From contig CM049318.1 of assembly GCA_026874595.1 (NCBI GenBank), positions 3,905,741 to 3,969,740 of the forward strand: a stretch of 64,000 bases of DNA. The letters run 5' to 3'. Position 1 is the first letter of the stretch, and each line of letters begins with the position of its first letter. Under the pieces are notes generated by a model. It saw only the letters and a program-made list of their open reading frames with translations, made no database searches and was not told the origin of the DNA. The DNA is from Sipunculus nudus. Lineage: Eukaryota; Annelida; Sipuncula; Golfingiida; Sipunculidae. This document shows positions 1 to 14,100 of the stretch, in pieces. The position numbers were made by a program, and so were the translations under genes.

Positions 1-15
1 CATATATGCCCTTAC

Positions 16-129
16 TGTTTTCGCAGTTCACTCCGGTGTACAGAGGAGGACAGCTACACTTATAGGAGTTCACCAAATTCTCGCAGGCTCCACTGTTCTG
101 ACAAGGGTGTGACGCGCAGTTGTTGATAA
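16..129 (-). CDS. Gene A EGF-like module 19 (CPPxYTG class), last one in window
   Basis: 114 bp, phase 1-1, donor GTAAGG at the very edge. [15 protein letters not shown] with an O-glucose consensus, then [12 protein letters not shown]. The donor shows that more exons follow to the left of position 1. The intron on its 5' side (130-900) shows nothing recognised. Confidence 0.9.
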
Positions 130-3100
130 CTATATAAAAAAAGGAAATAATATTCAATATGAACTTATCATGTAAGGCCGCCAATAAAACAGACTGGTAC
201 ACCGCGCCTATCTCAACCGATCAAGAAGGGGTGATACCAATCTACTATGAATACACATGGACACTGAGCTGTTACCCTTTAAATCTCTTAACAACATTCA
301 TTGAATATTATTGGTCGAAATCCATATCGCCTTCATAATGACTAATGGTTAACATAACTGAATTCATATTTTATTCCTTTAATTGTAGTACGACTGGGCA
401 CATAGCATTTATATTTATTTTAAATACACTACTCGTGGCGCCGCGATGTATAAATTGTTATTGGAATCCTTTATTATGCCGATAACTCAGAAAACAAAAC
501 CACATTAAAAAAAAACCAATAAACTTGGGTAGTGAAGCGAACGACAAGCATATGAAAGTACAAATGGTTAACTTAAGCAAGCAGGATATTTAGTACAAAG
601 GCTTTTCATATTACCCTGATACAAAATGAAGGCATATAGCCATTGAGAATTCAATCATTTTTCATGTTCATTTTTAAACCATATTTTTTTCAAAATGGCC
701 GCCTCAGACATCTACATTTACCACACGTGATCCTGAATCATTCTGAACTCCCATCCTTTTTAATGGAATGCTAATTGTTACTGGTTTAATCATAAAGCCA
801 ATTCTGTCGATCTATTAATGTTTCAAATAATCACAGTTCTATCTTAATTTCATCCAAAAAACATTCATTCGATGTATAAACTGCGTCAAAATGAACCTAC
901 CAGTGTCACAGGTGTCGCCAGTGTACCCAGGTTTACAGGTACAGGAGTAAGAACCAACGTAGTTGCGACAATGACCATTCTTGCACGGGTTTGGTTCACA
1001 GTTGTCAATCACTAAAATGACAAATTGTCTTTTGCTACTGCGGAATTTTTAATGATTTGTAAGGTTTAGCGAGTTAATGAAAATCTAAAAAAGTTAAGTT
1101 TACTTTACAAACTACAACAAGTAGGTTGTGGGCATTCATGCATCTCTTCCCAGAAACTTCCTTTTCATTCAAGAGATTTTATAATTATACTGGAAGCATG
1201 GTGTAGTTCAGATTCGTTATATCATATGGAGAGAAATCAAAGTTTTGACAATAGTATCTAAATTATTCTTTGTCTGTTTTGTTAATGCATTTTACTGCCA
1301 AATCATTAAATACGGACAAATATGTTATAGGTAGCCGTTGAGGTCAATGGTTTTTACATTTGCAAAAAAAAAAAAAAAAATCGGCTCCACTTTTATGAAC
1401 CGCTGTTCCTTACGACTAAAACTATTTCTTCAGAAATTAAACATGGTTCTCCTTTACAGATATTTGCTAGTTATGTTGATACTGCGTTATTCCACATTAG
1501 GAAAAAATGAACACTGATAGAAAAAAATTCACCTTCGTGGCAGAACACTCCAGTGTAACCATGGTTACAATGGCACTTGTAGCCCTGAAGAACAGTCTCA
1601 CACCGGCCGGCGGTACACGGATTTGACTTGCAGTAGTCAATCACTGTCAAATTATAACTTGAACATATAACAGATTTTTTAGAATATATATATACAAGTA
1701 CCCCCATATTGAATTTCAAAATGTAGTGCAATATATTTCACTTTCCTGGTTACATTTATTTTAGCTTTCATGAAAAATTTAGACACTTCTTACGTTTAGA
1801 TAATAGGCATTCTCTTGTTCAGCTTTTGCTGAGTCTTTACCAAATTTCAACATTTCCTACAGGGAAGGTTTGCTTTAGGTTATAGGGAAAATTAAGAACT
1901 GAAAATAAATATACAGTTTTTTTAACGCAGAGAATCTAGCCATATGAGCGGTTATAGATGTCACTTAGAGCACCTGTGAACAGTTAAGGGGTAAATCCTA
2001 TTCTATGGTCATTCACATGAAAATTAGCATATTGTCAGACCAAAACATAATGTAATATAAGCCTAAATACTCTGAACAATACCCGGAACAATATTCTTAA
2101 CACACCTGGTAATAATACCGAAATACTAATATATTGGTTAAGGTTAGTAGAACGGTAGAACAGCAATATTGAGAAAAGGCTGTTAGGTATATTCGTAAAT
2201 GATCTAATAACGTATTTGTGAAAAATAAAACATTTAAGTTATTGTATTCGTGAAAACGTTATTGCTAAATCAATCCAGAGGTTGTTTTAGATAAAAATTA
2301 GACCCAATAAAATATACATTACTTGAGACCTGGTACAGTGACCCTTTTGATGGTATACATATTTTGTTTAATTTTCATTCTTTTTTTCATAATTTTGTAA
2401 CATTTCGAAATACAAATAAGGTACGCTATTTTAAGCACCCTGAAACAGTAAGCCAATGTTTAGTGGACTAATATTTAACTGTATGATAATATCTCAAAAC
2501 CTTTTTTTTCTGTTTTTCCTTTACTGTGTGTGTTTCTATTTGTCTTTAAAGGTTTAAAGGTTTCATCGTTAGGGTGGATAAAAACATAACATAGAAAAAA
2601 CGAAAAAAGCCTTTGAGATATTGTCATGTATTTTTATATTAATCAACTAAAACAATTTTTGGACTGGTTTAAATATAGAGATTTTCGAAAATAATAATAC
2701 CTTTAATTCCTTTCCGTTAAGACTTTATAGAATACTTATGGGGACGGCATGATTATTCAGTGCTGATGATTTAATATGTAAAGAAAGCTGGTACTCACTT
2801 TTCTCGCAGTGCGTGCCGGTGAAACCGGCTTTACATTCACATACATATCCCAGTGTGCCTGGTATCTGCTTACATTCCCCATTCACACAAGGACTGGGGC
2901 TGCAGTAGTTCAATTCTGTATAATAAAGCGTAACATTTAGTACCTCGCATTCAATTCTGATTGGATTAGGATGGAGATAAGTAATCTGAGATAGAGAGAA
3001 AAGATATTCATTTATCCCAAGCCGGACCCAACTATTTTTCATTGATGGTTATTGTATCTGTTACATACGGTATACCCTCGTTATATCGACAACGCTGGGA

Positions 3101-6100
3101 CTATAATTATTATTAGCGGTGGGGGTGGGGTGACAGATCAAATAGTTAAGAACAAATACTGCAGTTAATAACCGTAAATTACTATTGGGAAAGTTATTTG
3201 AAATTCCTGAATGACATATCGCAATCGAGAAAAATATGGTTAAATAAGACATGCTGACACCATATAAAACTTGCTTTATCACATCAAGGTACGGAAAATA
3301 TCCGTAGGGCTTTCACCTCAAATGGAGATGACAGACGACTCCCACGAATTAAAAAAATAAAGATGAATATGTTTTCTCCTCTCTTTGTCCATGTATTGTA
3401 TTGAGTTTTCATGTCTACAGAGCAAAGACTGTAACCGGAAACGTGAGAGGATATCGTTTATTTCAGCATATTTGTAAACTTACTATTCTCACAGTTGGTT
3501 CCCGTGTATGGTTCCTTGCAGACACAGGTGTAGCTGAGGCCTCCGTTGTTGCTGTTACAAACTCCTCCATTAAGACACGGATCTGATTCGCAGCTGTTTA
3601 CAACTGTACACACAAAGTACATTTTAGTGATTAAAACATGCATTATTGTTCATTAAAATAATCTTGAATTCCACTGTTATTATACGGGAATAACATTTGT
3701 TCAGGTTGTAGCTAGTTTGGGGGACATAAAACACAGGTTTTCTTTAAACTGAAGAGGGGGGATTGGTCCATTAAAAATCCAACAAAACCTGCGTTGTAAA
3801 TACAGTCGACCCCGTTTAATTGAATATTATAATAGTCAGCGGATGATATTTATTTAAGTTAGGTATTCAAATAAACGGGTGTCAAGCTTCAAAGTTGTAT
3901 CCGTCATTGTGATACTTTGAATTTGCTATTTGATGGCATGGGTGTGTTTTCTGCGTTGTTCGGACCGTTCCCAATTATGTGTTTTGGAGTTTTTTTAAAG
4001 ATTCAATCATTAATTTAGGTAGATATATTTATGTATATACATTTTGCACTCTAACTGTATGTTTACTGGTGTGCATTTGCTATTTATAAATAAACAGTGA
4101 TACTGCAAATGAATGATAGCTTACCAATCGCTTGAGTATGGCAAAGGTCGTCGGGTTTAATACGATTTCTAAAGTAATTACTGTGCATTTACATGTCCAT
4201 ACACGTTATCTTTAAAGAGAAGGTGCTTATGCAAAATTGATGACAGCTTAACGCTCACGTGAATGTGTCAAAGGTCATTATGTTTAGCAAGATTCCTAAA
4301 AGTTTTTAATAATTTTTAATGTATAATGTACGATGAACATTTTAAAGTTTCCTTTGTTATTCCAGAGACCTTGCACATATGTAAACTTCTTCCTATCACA
4401 GCTCATTTGCGAACACATTAAAACCTTTAGCCTGGACAACAGCAGGTGGCTTAACAAAACATATGTCTGTCACATTCATCCTACTCTATGATGACCGCGA
4501 GGTTAGCTGTAGAAGACAAGCGGCCTCTAATACCAACGAAAGAAACTAGCCCCAGGCCGGCATAAAGAAATAGTTCACGATGGAAAAGTATCTTTGAAAT
4601 TACAAACATATTTGATGGTTGAGATCAGATGAAAAATTAATGGATTGTTCATTTGTGGTCACCATGAAAACAGATCAGTAGATCCAGAGCAGCGGGCGAT
4701 ATGATGATTATATGATCCACGGTTTATTTATTTACAATTCACAACTTGAGGATCTTAATGAACAGCTTTGTGATTAAGTCCACACACACATACACACACA
4801 CACACATACACATATATGTATGCATACATCCAAATATTTCTATAACTAGTCTTTCTGTTATTACACTCTGCTTGATCAAAATTTCGACGACCCCCCCCCC
4901 CCCCCCTCCCCCCACTGTTTTCGCCCTTGAGCCGGTAAAACATTTGAACATTTTAACAATTATTGTACCAAGAGAATTGCTCTTAATGCTGATGATATTT
5001 TGCAAGCTATAATCACAGACACCCCTTCTATACCCTCTCCCCTATATACCTATAATTAACTTTGAGGAAAACATGGTTAAAATTTATTAGATAAAAAAAA
5101 ATATTAGCCACCCCCCCTCGTTCTCAAATTTTTTGATCCGCAACTGCTGATCTAACTATGTGTATATTAAAATTGGTAACAGCCAAACCAACCATGCAAA
5201 GGAAGACACAAAATATCGCCTCCTGAAGGAGTTATTAATGTGTACTCACACCAATTGCTCCTTTATTTTAAGGTTTATTTTAAGCTAACTTTACTTTCAA
5301 GAAACTTACCCGTGCCACACTTTAACCCTGTGTAACCGACGTCACATGTGCAGCTATATCCTGGACTACTCGGTATACCGACACAAGAGCCATGCTCACA
5401 CGGGTTGGGCGAACAGAAGTTGAGTCCTAGGAAATAAAGGGAATTCAGAGTATATTATAGTCCGATGGTGAAACGGATATTACGCCAACTATTCACCCGC
5501 ATTTTATCTGTTGAATTTATTTGATTTCTAGCTTACTCTGTGTCATATTTACCAACTGAAGATAATTATTGTAATTCTTATAATACTTCAATGACGGATG
5601 AATTTTTTTTGTAGAATTTACTTTAATCAAAATTAAATTTACACTTTTCCCTCTTCTGGCTTTATCTTGTTTTACGACAATACTTTTTGGATATAGATAT
5701 TAAATGCAAAATAGATTGCTTACTCATTTATTCCAAAGCTACAGTAGTTAACACGACAGTCCAAATCTGCAGAGTATTTCACATGTATGCATATTATGAA
5801 TTCTCCTTCCTCTGTCAAATTCACTTCCAGTTGCCATTAGTTACTTCTCGGTTGAAATTTATGAGAAGGCATGTACGATTTCAATTTTAATTTGATTATG
5901 AATTCACGTGTTTTCTATTAATTGACTTGTCAATATATTTTCAAATTCAACCAATAAGTTAAATTGAATTTGAAATTGTGGGAAAAATATAAAAAAATAA
6001 AAATTAGTCTTTTTAAATATATGAAATAAAGCACTGTGTCTCATTCCTTTGATACCTTATCTATCCTTAAAATGGCTCTTTGAATTGACTCGAAGCTCTA

Positions 6101-8047
6101 CTTCTGGTTTTGCGATGTCAAATATCAACAAAAATAAATCCCTTGAATCTTTTATAAAAAAAGTCAATCCCACTGCACATAGGCTTTTTCTTGTTTGTAT
6201 CCACGTGTTTATAACATATGGGGCGCCAAAATAATCCAAACACATTGAACAAGGACATCAACATGGCAGCAAGTAAGAGGAAGCAGACGTTGAAGAGTCG
6301 TTGTACCGGTTACCTGTCTCCTAACACCTTAGGTTACATGGTGTTTTTATTTGTCAAGTTGGCCCTAGTTACTGCCAGCTTGTGAGGAAACGTTCTCATA
6401 CATAAACTAAGCTTGAAATCAAATACAGAAAATACAGAAAAAAAGGAGGTGAATATAGTTGGTGTAATAAATTCTACAGAAAAAAAGTAGGTGAATACAG
6501 TTGGTGTAATTTTTGTAATGGCGCAAAATTTTGAAGACCGCAGCATATTTTGTCTCGATTACAAGAAGTTGTGCTTGGAAGCAGGTGTTATTGATAAATA
6601 GGTTATCAAAGATGCTTGAAAGCTTGCTAATATAATATTTAATATTAAATTTAATGGACAAAAAAGTAAACAAATATGTGTTAATTGTGCATATATTTAA
6701 GGTCCCCGAAAGGGGTCGCTTTTGCATTTATTAGTATATCATTTTCTGTAGATCAAGGTTTCCACTTATAACTGCACAAATATTAGTCATCAACGCGTTT
6801 ATTATATACCCTGCCCTCGTGATCAGAAAGGATGTCCATGGACTCACTTGTTTGACAGGTGTCTCCGGTGTACAGGGGAGGACACCGACATCTGAAGCTA
6901 GTGAGCGTGGAGGTGCATGTACCGGAATTCTGGCAAGGGTCCGGAGAGCAGTGGTTGATAACTATCACAAGAAAATAATTAAAAAAATGTTATATTTCAT
7001 GTTATGTATGTTATCCTAGTATATCATATTATCCAGTATTATGTCACATTCCTAACTGGCATAAAGATACAATAATACCTGCAGTCATGGAACTATAAGC
7101 CTTATATTTCTGAATATTATTCAGTTATACATCTATCGACTGTAAGGTGATCATAACATTCTTTTCGAAAAAAAAATAATATATCTAATTTAATCACTTT
7201 CAGTAATATTATCATCATCATCATATATCTCTTAAAAATCGCTAAGGCACCATTGCTCTGGCTTCCAGTTCTCTCCATTCTTCATTGGTTCTGTCCTGTC
7301 TCGCTCAGCCTCAGGCTTGTCCACTCAGGGATGTTGTCCTCTCATCTCTTTTTTCCGTCTGCCTCTCCTTCTCTGTCCTTGTGCTGCCAAGTGCAGGATG
7401 TTGTATTTCTTGTCAACAGGCACATCAGCTTGCCTGGTTTTGACAGATCTTTTTTTATAAGGTCTGTCCCGGACGGACGATTGTTGCTCATTTCATTTCT
7501 TAATTCATGTCTGGGTAATATTTCTAGTGGTTGGACTTCAGGTCCCTCCGATTGCAAAAACCATCGATTTCAAATTTCCTTTTTTTTCTTTCTTCCACCT
7601 TTTAGTGGCTAGATTTCCAACACGGTACATTTTCCGTAGCAGAAATGTTGTCACAGTATTAATTCTAGGTTACAGATATTCAAATTTATTTTTGACCTTG
7701 ACATTATTTTAAAGGTCAATAACCGATCCCCAATCATCGCCCAGCTAAAGGTGGCGGCTTCCAGTTGTTGTTTGGCGATTGAATAAATCTCCTTCGTAAT
7801 ATGGTCTATGTAGGAAAATTCAAGGACTTTTTGGAAGTATCTCATACAAGTTTGTATCCTGTCTCTAACTCATATATTACGGTCCAAGTCTTAAGCTTGA
7901 TTTCCATGTGGTAATATCAGTAAATTCGATCTTGCGAGAAAAAGTACCATGCGTGAACTGGCAGGAGTACATAGCGGTTCAATGTATCTAGCAGGATTTC
8001 ACCAAAACAGACGGAATGACGGCGTTTTACCGGGTGTCAGGCTCAGG

Positions 8048-8102
<55 letters not shown>

Positions 8103-11100
8103 GGTGTAGTGTAATAAATTCGAATATATACGGGTTTGTTTTGGCATTTTGTATTTTTTTCTTCGTTGTTATCTTAACCATTATTGTGTTATATTACCTG
8201 TTTCACAGTTAGTGCCGGTGTACCCCTCATCACATGTACACGTATATGAGCTGAGGCCATTCGTGCACCGACCAAAGATGCAGGGATTAGAGATACACAC
8301 GTTGATGACTACAAATAAAAGTATACCACATTTGGTACTCACATGGTACTCAGTAAGGCACAGGTAATGTGGTTGACTTCATATTCAGGAGGTTAAATAG
8401 CCTATTCACGATTTTTCCATTTCTTAAATGTTTCCTGGGGTTTAAATTTTTGTAATTTTTCAATACAGTCTCTTACAAAATGTACATGGTCATTATTGTA
8501 TCAATCACCTAAATGCCTGAACATGTTAAGAGCCGTTTAATCTTTGAATTACGTGTTTGCTAATATTGCTGCTACCGGCAGAATATACGTGAGATGTCAT
8601 TTAGGCTACAGGATAAATTACTGTTTACCTGAACAGATGTGGCGTCTTTTGCACGAAGGTTTTATTTTCGCAAAATCGCGAATTTGAAACCACCACGAAC
8701 AAAAAGCTAACCACTGTTTATTCCTTAGCATATACTTGTACTCATGTGGAGGCAGCGAGAGCAGGAGTCACTGTTAGCACAACTACTGTGAAAATATTAC
8801 ATCACCTTCTGCTTAACATAAAGTTTATTCAACTAACCATACCCACAAGGGAATATACTTTTTCCATCACACTGATACTGAGTTTCTGGAATTTTATTTC
8901 GACAAAAAGATTTTATATTGTTATATCTAAGATGATTCATGTTTACAAGTATGTCTTTCTTTAAGGAAGAGGTTTCTCTCGGAGTTTGTATTTGATTTAA
9001 TTTGACAAAATCTGTGGTGCTGATTAATTGGACCCGAATATCGACCGATAAGGGCAGGCGCATGCTCTTTGTTTATTATTACGTATTGTCACGTGATAAA
9101 CTCGGTCATAATCTCATTCAAGCAGTATGAGTAAATCAAAGCAACAAAATGTTATCGACATGTAGGTGAAATTGGACCTGTCCAATGAGACCAGCCTTGA
9201 GTGAATCGGACGTATTTACATTGGATATGACTGACTTGAAGTGGCTTAAAAGAAAACCAGTGGTTTGATAACATAGGTTTCACTGCTTTCTTCTCTCAAA
9301 CTTACAGGAGAAGTGTGTAATGACAAATATAGTTACTTTAGTAAGTTTCACACCAAAAGTGTTTTCTGTAAAGGTATAGATATATACACTGTATGACACG
9401 GGAGAGCCAAGCCTTACCTTTAACACAGGTAAGACCGGTGTAACCAGCTTCACACGTACAGCTGTAACTGGTCAGATCTGACGTGCATGTTCCGTGCTGA
9501 CAGGGATTCGGGTCACAGTAGTTAACGGCTGTAAGATAAAAACCACAAGAGGGATATAAGACAGATATAAATTATATATACTGTTACAGGTGCCCTTTTT
9601 ATTGTGTGCACAAGTCTTAGGCCAAAATAAAAAAAGGTATGGTTCTCAGGCACTTTTTTCCAGAAATCAATGCGGGCGGGCGCTTTTTTTATTTAAATTT
9701 TTTGGTATGTTTCGACAAAAATGTCAAATGATAAGGGAAAAGCATGAAAATAACAGTTTTATTTTGCTAAATAAGTAAAAGCACTACAAAACCAAAGAAA
9801 TTGTATGGTTTATCTTCTTGAAAGAAATGTCAGAGCTGCAGCAGCTCAAAATTGGAAAGTTTCTTTTGAAAATCAAAATAAAAAATTTTGATGCGGGGGT
9901 TTAAAATTGATGCGGGCGGTGCCTGAGAACCATACCTTTAATTTTTTTGGCCTTACAGATGTCTTTTTTGTTGTGTGACACGGGCGTAACTCGTGTTGTG
10001 GCTGCTTCGCCTGGCCGGGTGTTGCACTCTTAGTTTAATCCGTACTGGTTGAACTCTCGTTGTCATGCTAGCTTGGGGCTCTCTCGCCTGGCCGAGCCGG
10101 GGCGAGCTCGCGTGTGAACCCTTATATGTTGAGACACGGCATTCGTTGTTCTGGTATGTTCTTTGAACGTGTGTACTGTGTTAGATTCTTTAGAATGTTC
10201 GAGCAATGGAAGCTTCTCGGCTCTAGGAGAAAAGTCATAAATAGGGGGCTGTGTTTTAGAGCCGAGAGAGAGGCGAGAGAACATTCCAGCGGACACGGAA
10301 GCGTGTTAGTCAGTGTGTGGGACCTATCCGATTATCCAGTAATTTCAGGAATTCTACTATTACTAACACTTAACAATTAAGTGCTGCCTGTCTCAGGTTT
10401 ACTTTCTGGATTGTTACAAGAGCTTTACATTGGACTGTTTTTCTCCGAGCGAATACATTTTAAAAGGACTTGTCACTGTGACAGTGGTGGTATCCAGGTA
10501 CTGTGCACTTTTTTTTACTGTGTGATTGTATTGATTTGCTGTTATACTGCTGTCATACTGTGTCATTGTATTGATTTAGTGTATTTTAATGTTAGGGTTG
10601 TTTTAGGAATAAATTATGGTTGTTTGTTAATTAATTTATTTATTTATTACATCTTTCAGGGTAGACTTTATCAGAATAAAATTCTGTTTACAGAAGGGCC
10701 CTGTAATACATAGATATTTCACAATAAAATACAATATGCAATAAGTCCATAAGCTAAAATTACATCATCTTCAATCACAGAATTTTAAGCGAAAACGCGG
10801 TGACGTAAATGAAGACGAAATGTTCGAGCACAATTTTCCCAAACAGTATGGCCATAGATAATATTTGATTGAATGAACGCGTGAGAATATGTATTCAAAT
10901 ATTTTTTAGGGAAAACTTTACTAATTCGGTGCAGTAGTCCTATCTTCGAGAATAATTTCTTTATTACTACTTTTCTCTGATTCTTCCAGGAAAGATGGCG
11001 GTCAATTTCAATGCACACATGGCGGACATCATCAACACTTACTATATAACAATTTTCTACACTAATTGATAGGTTATCGTCAGACCTACGTTGTTTTGAG

Positions 11101-14100
11101 TGTATTAACATTTATGGAAAGCTTTTTATTACGCATCCAATTAACTACTTGGGAAAGGCCAGTCTGAAGTTTGTTTTGGGCAGTAATAACGTCGGGGCCG
11201 TTTACATATATCGTGATATCATCGGCATAGATAGAGTATTTTGCTCCAGGGACATTAGCAGGTAAGTAGTTCAGATATATCAAAAAGAGTATTGGACCGA
11301 GGACGGTGCCTTAAGGTATACCTATTGTTATCATTTTTTCGTCCGAAATACTATTTGCGAAGGTTACATATTGTTTGCGATCATTTAAATATGAATGAAA
11401 CCACTTTAGAGAGTTCTCATAAACTCCATATTGTTCTAACAAAAAGCCACGGACTCCTTTGTTCATTGCCCTAGACATTTCCACTCTGCCTAGTGGTACA
11501 TCTGATTTTTTTTATCTCCTTGACAAAATTTGTGTTCATCACGCATACGTGATCTGTAGATATTAGACTCCGTAACAATACATAAAAAACTTCATCAGAT
11601 TATACTCGGATATGCGATCTGTCATTGTTCTTGGTTTTGAAAAATCCAATCTTAACATAGATTGGAAAATAGAAACAGATGTGTTGTCTGAAAAGAAAGA
11701 TGTATTAACTAAACATATTAACGAATTCCAAAATTAAAACATTCAGTTATGATAAGAGTAGTCAGTGTCTTTAAAATTAAACATAAAAAAGGTACGTAAT
11801 ACCAGGGTTTCCCCGTTGTCAATTCTAAATGGCAGGCTATTTTTATCTAATTTTTGCAATTATTTTGTTAAGAAGTTCCGTTTGTGTGAAAATAGCATTC
11901 ATTGACATCACATAAAGAACAAACAAAAGACGACTGAAACCCCTTTTACACACAAAACGTTTTAAAAAGCGTTTTCATGCGGCTTGACCAAATCTGTGTT
12001 GTGCTTTCACACGGGTATTAAGTAATGTAACAACATGGTGACACACGCGTTTGCTCTGTGATCTAGTTGCTTCTTAAAACCTAGGCCCTAGTCATTCTAG
12101 AGCGTTTACATGACATTTAGCAAAAGGAATCGCATTCCAACCGATTTGAAGTCACCTCCGGACTGAATTCAAACCGTTTTGGTCAAAGCTGTCTGAAAAC
12201 GCTTTAAATTGCCGTGTGAAAAGGGTTTATTTATCAAAATAAGATGGACTTGCCAGTTTCACAGTTGGTTCCTGTATAACCATCTTTGCAGTCGCATTGA
12301 TAACCTGTTTGTGAGCCGGTCAAGAGCAGACAAAATCCTCCGTTTACGCAAGGGTTCGAATCACAGGCAAAAATCTCTGAAACGTTGTGTTACATATTGT
12401 GCAATTAGTTACACACATACACACATTGTTTTTTTCTATGGAAACTGGAAGAAAACAAATATTTTTTCGTTACTGGTCGAGATACAATACGTTGAATTTT
12501 ATTTTGATAGGTGGCCTCGAAAATGCGAAATTCTGTTAATTCTGGAAATAATGTATTTGCTCAACAAAAAAATTTAGTTACTTAGATTCTTCTTTACGTT
12601 ACTTACGGTCCTGGCAGTACAGGCCAGAGAAACCATCCGGACAGTCACACGTGAAACCTTTATTAGTTGGCTGACACGTTCCCCCGTTTACACAAGGATT
12701 GGATTCGCAGAAGTCATACACTGGAAAATTGAAAGAGTTCTTTTTGAAGCCACGGTAAATATGCAAAGTACATGTATAATACGGTGGCTCATTTGGGCCA
12801 CAGGAAATCTCAATATCAAGATATATTATTTTGAGATATCTAGATACTATTTCGAAGTATTGAGATATTATTCCGAGATATCGATATATTATTTCGAGAC
12901 ATCGAAATACTTTTACTATGAGAAATAAACTTTTCTCACTTTGTATACACCAAAGAAAATGATAACATGTGACGCCAAGGTGAACCCTACACTCCTAAAG
13001 GCCATAATTAATAAGAATATGTCATACCTTATGTGGTGTTTATACAACACCACGACAGTTTACTATGATCTGTCTCATAATTATATATTTCCTAGAATTT
13101 AGGTTGTAAATTTCTATGCCTAACGCGTGTGATATGTGTCCTGTAGCGCGGGACCAATCAAAAGAGGCTATTTCTTTTTATATTACTAAATTTCGTGATC
13201 TCAAAGTAATATCGCAAGATCTGGAGATAAATAACAATATGAATAAAGCCGCATGTCCGACACTAGCTACCGAAGACAAATATACACTAACGGTGTATTA
13301 AACATAATCTCTCAAGAAAAAAAAAAAATCTCCTGATGTCCAGTTTAACTTGAATCAAGATATACTGCACGCTAGTCAAATACTTTTATAAATAATTATT
13401 TACTCGAAAAATGACAATGACGTTTTAAGTAATTGTATCATTAGCTTTCTATTAAATGTTCTACAAATATATATATACTCCAGCGAAGACAAATTTAACG
13501 TGTCCAATTAAACCTTTATTGAATGCAATTCTATATAGAGAAAAAAACGCAATATTTATAACTGAACCGCTGCAAAATACACTTAATTAAATTCAGATAA
13601 GTTTCTGAGTAATTCATAAACTACTCACCTGTCTGACACGTGGTACCCGTGTATCCTTGGGGACACGTGCAGGTGTACCCCGCATCGTATTCATTAAGAT
13701 GACAAGTTCCTCCATTTTTACACGGGTTTCCGTTACAAAAGTCGATCCCTGAGAGAGATCCAAAACTTGTTTTACGTAAGGCTATTATCACACATACACC
13801 AATCATCAATGAATCACATATAATTAAGACCCCCCCCCCCCCCGGCCACTCGCAGGATATTTCCTGGCTTATATTGGTTACCATGTTTTTTTTTCTAGCT
13901 TCATGTTTGGGTCACACATTTTATTTTGAGTGGGCTTTCTCAGAGTGCCAAACCATCGGTTTCAGTTTGTTTCCTTTTTTAATGTTTTTCTTTTCTCTGT
14001 CATTTTTGTATGCGCTAGGTCAACTATATGGCTGATTTTCAATAGCTTAAATCTGGGCACAATTTTAGTCCACAGATTTGCACCTGATATCTGATTTTGA

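Larger units (their letters stand above)
9582..11577 (+). mobile_element. Solo LTR, copy 1, interrupted by a MITE and a LINE fragment
   Basis: Starts TGTTAC and ends GTAACA, flanked by a 4-bp direct repeat ATAC (9578-9581 and 11578-11581). Contains a TATA-like ATAAATAGG near 10237 and AATAAA at 10608-10613, as expected for an LTR promoter and poly-A signal. It aligns by eye with copy 2 at 50606-51459 over most of its length. Two insertions explain its greater length: 9620-9952 and about 10631-11439. No internal retroelement genes lie nearby, so it is a solo LTR. Short open frames within it are not genes. Confidence 0.82.

Noticed and set aside
4739-5012. Overlapping frames with poly-Pro/poly-Gly and CVCVCVYV stretches
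   Set aside because: They are translations of a poly-C run and a CA array.
10114-10713. Plus-strand frames of 88 and 110 codons
   Set aside because: They fall inside solo LTR copy 1. Copy 2 does not keep the frames.
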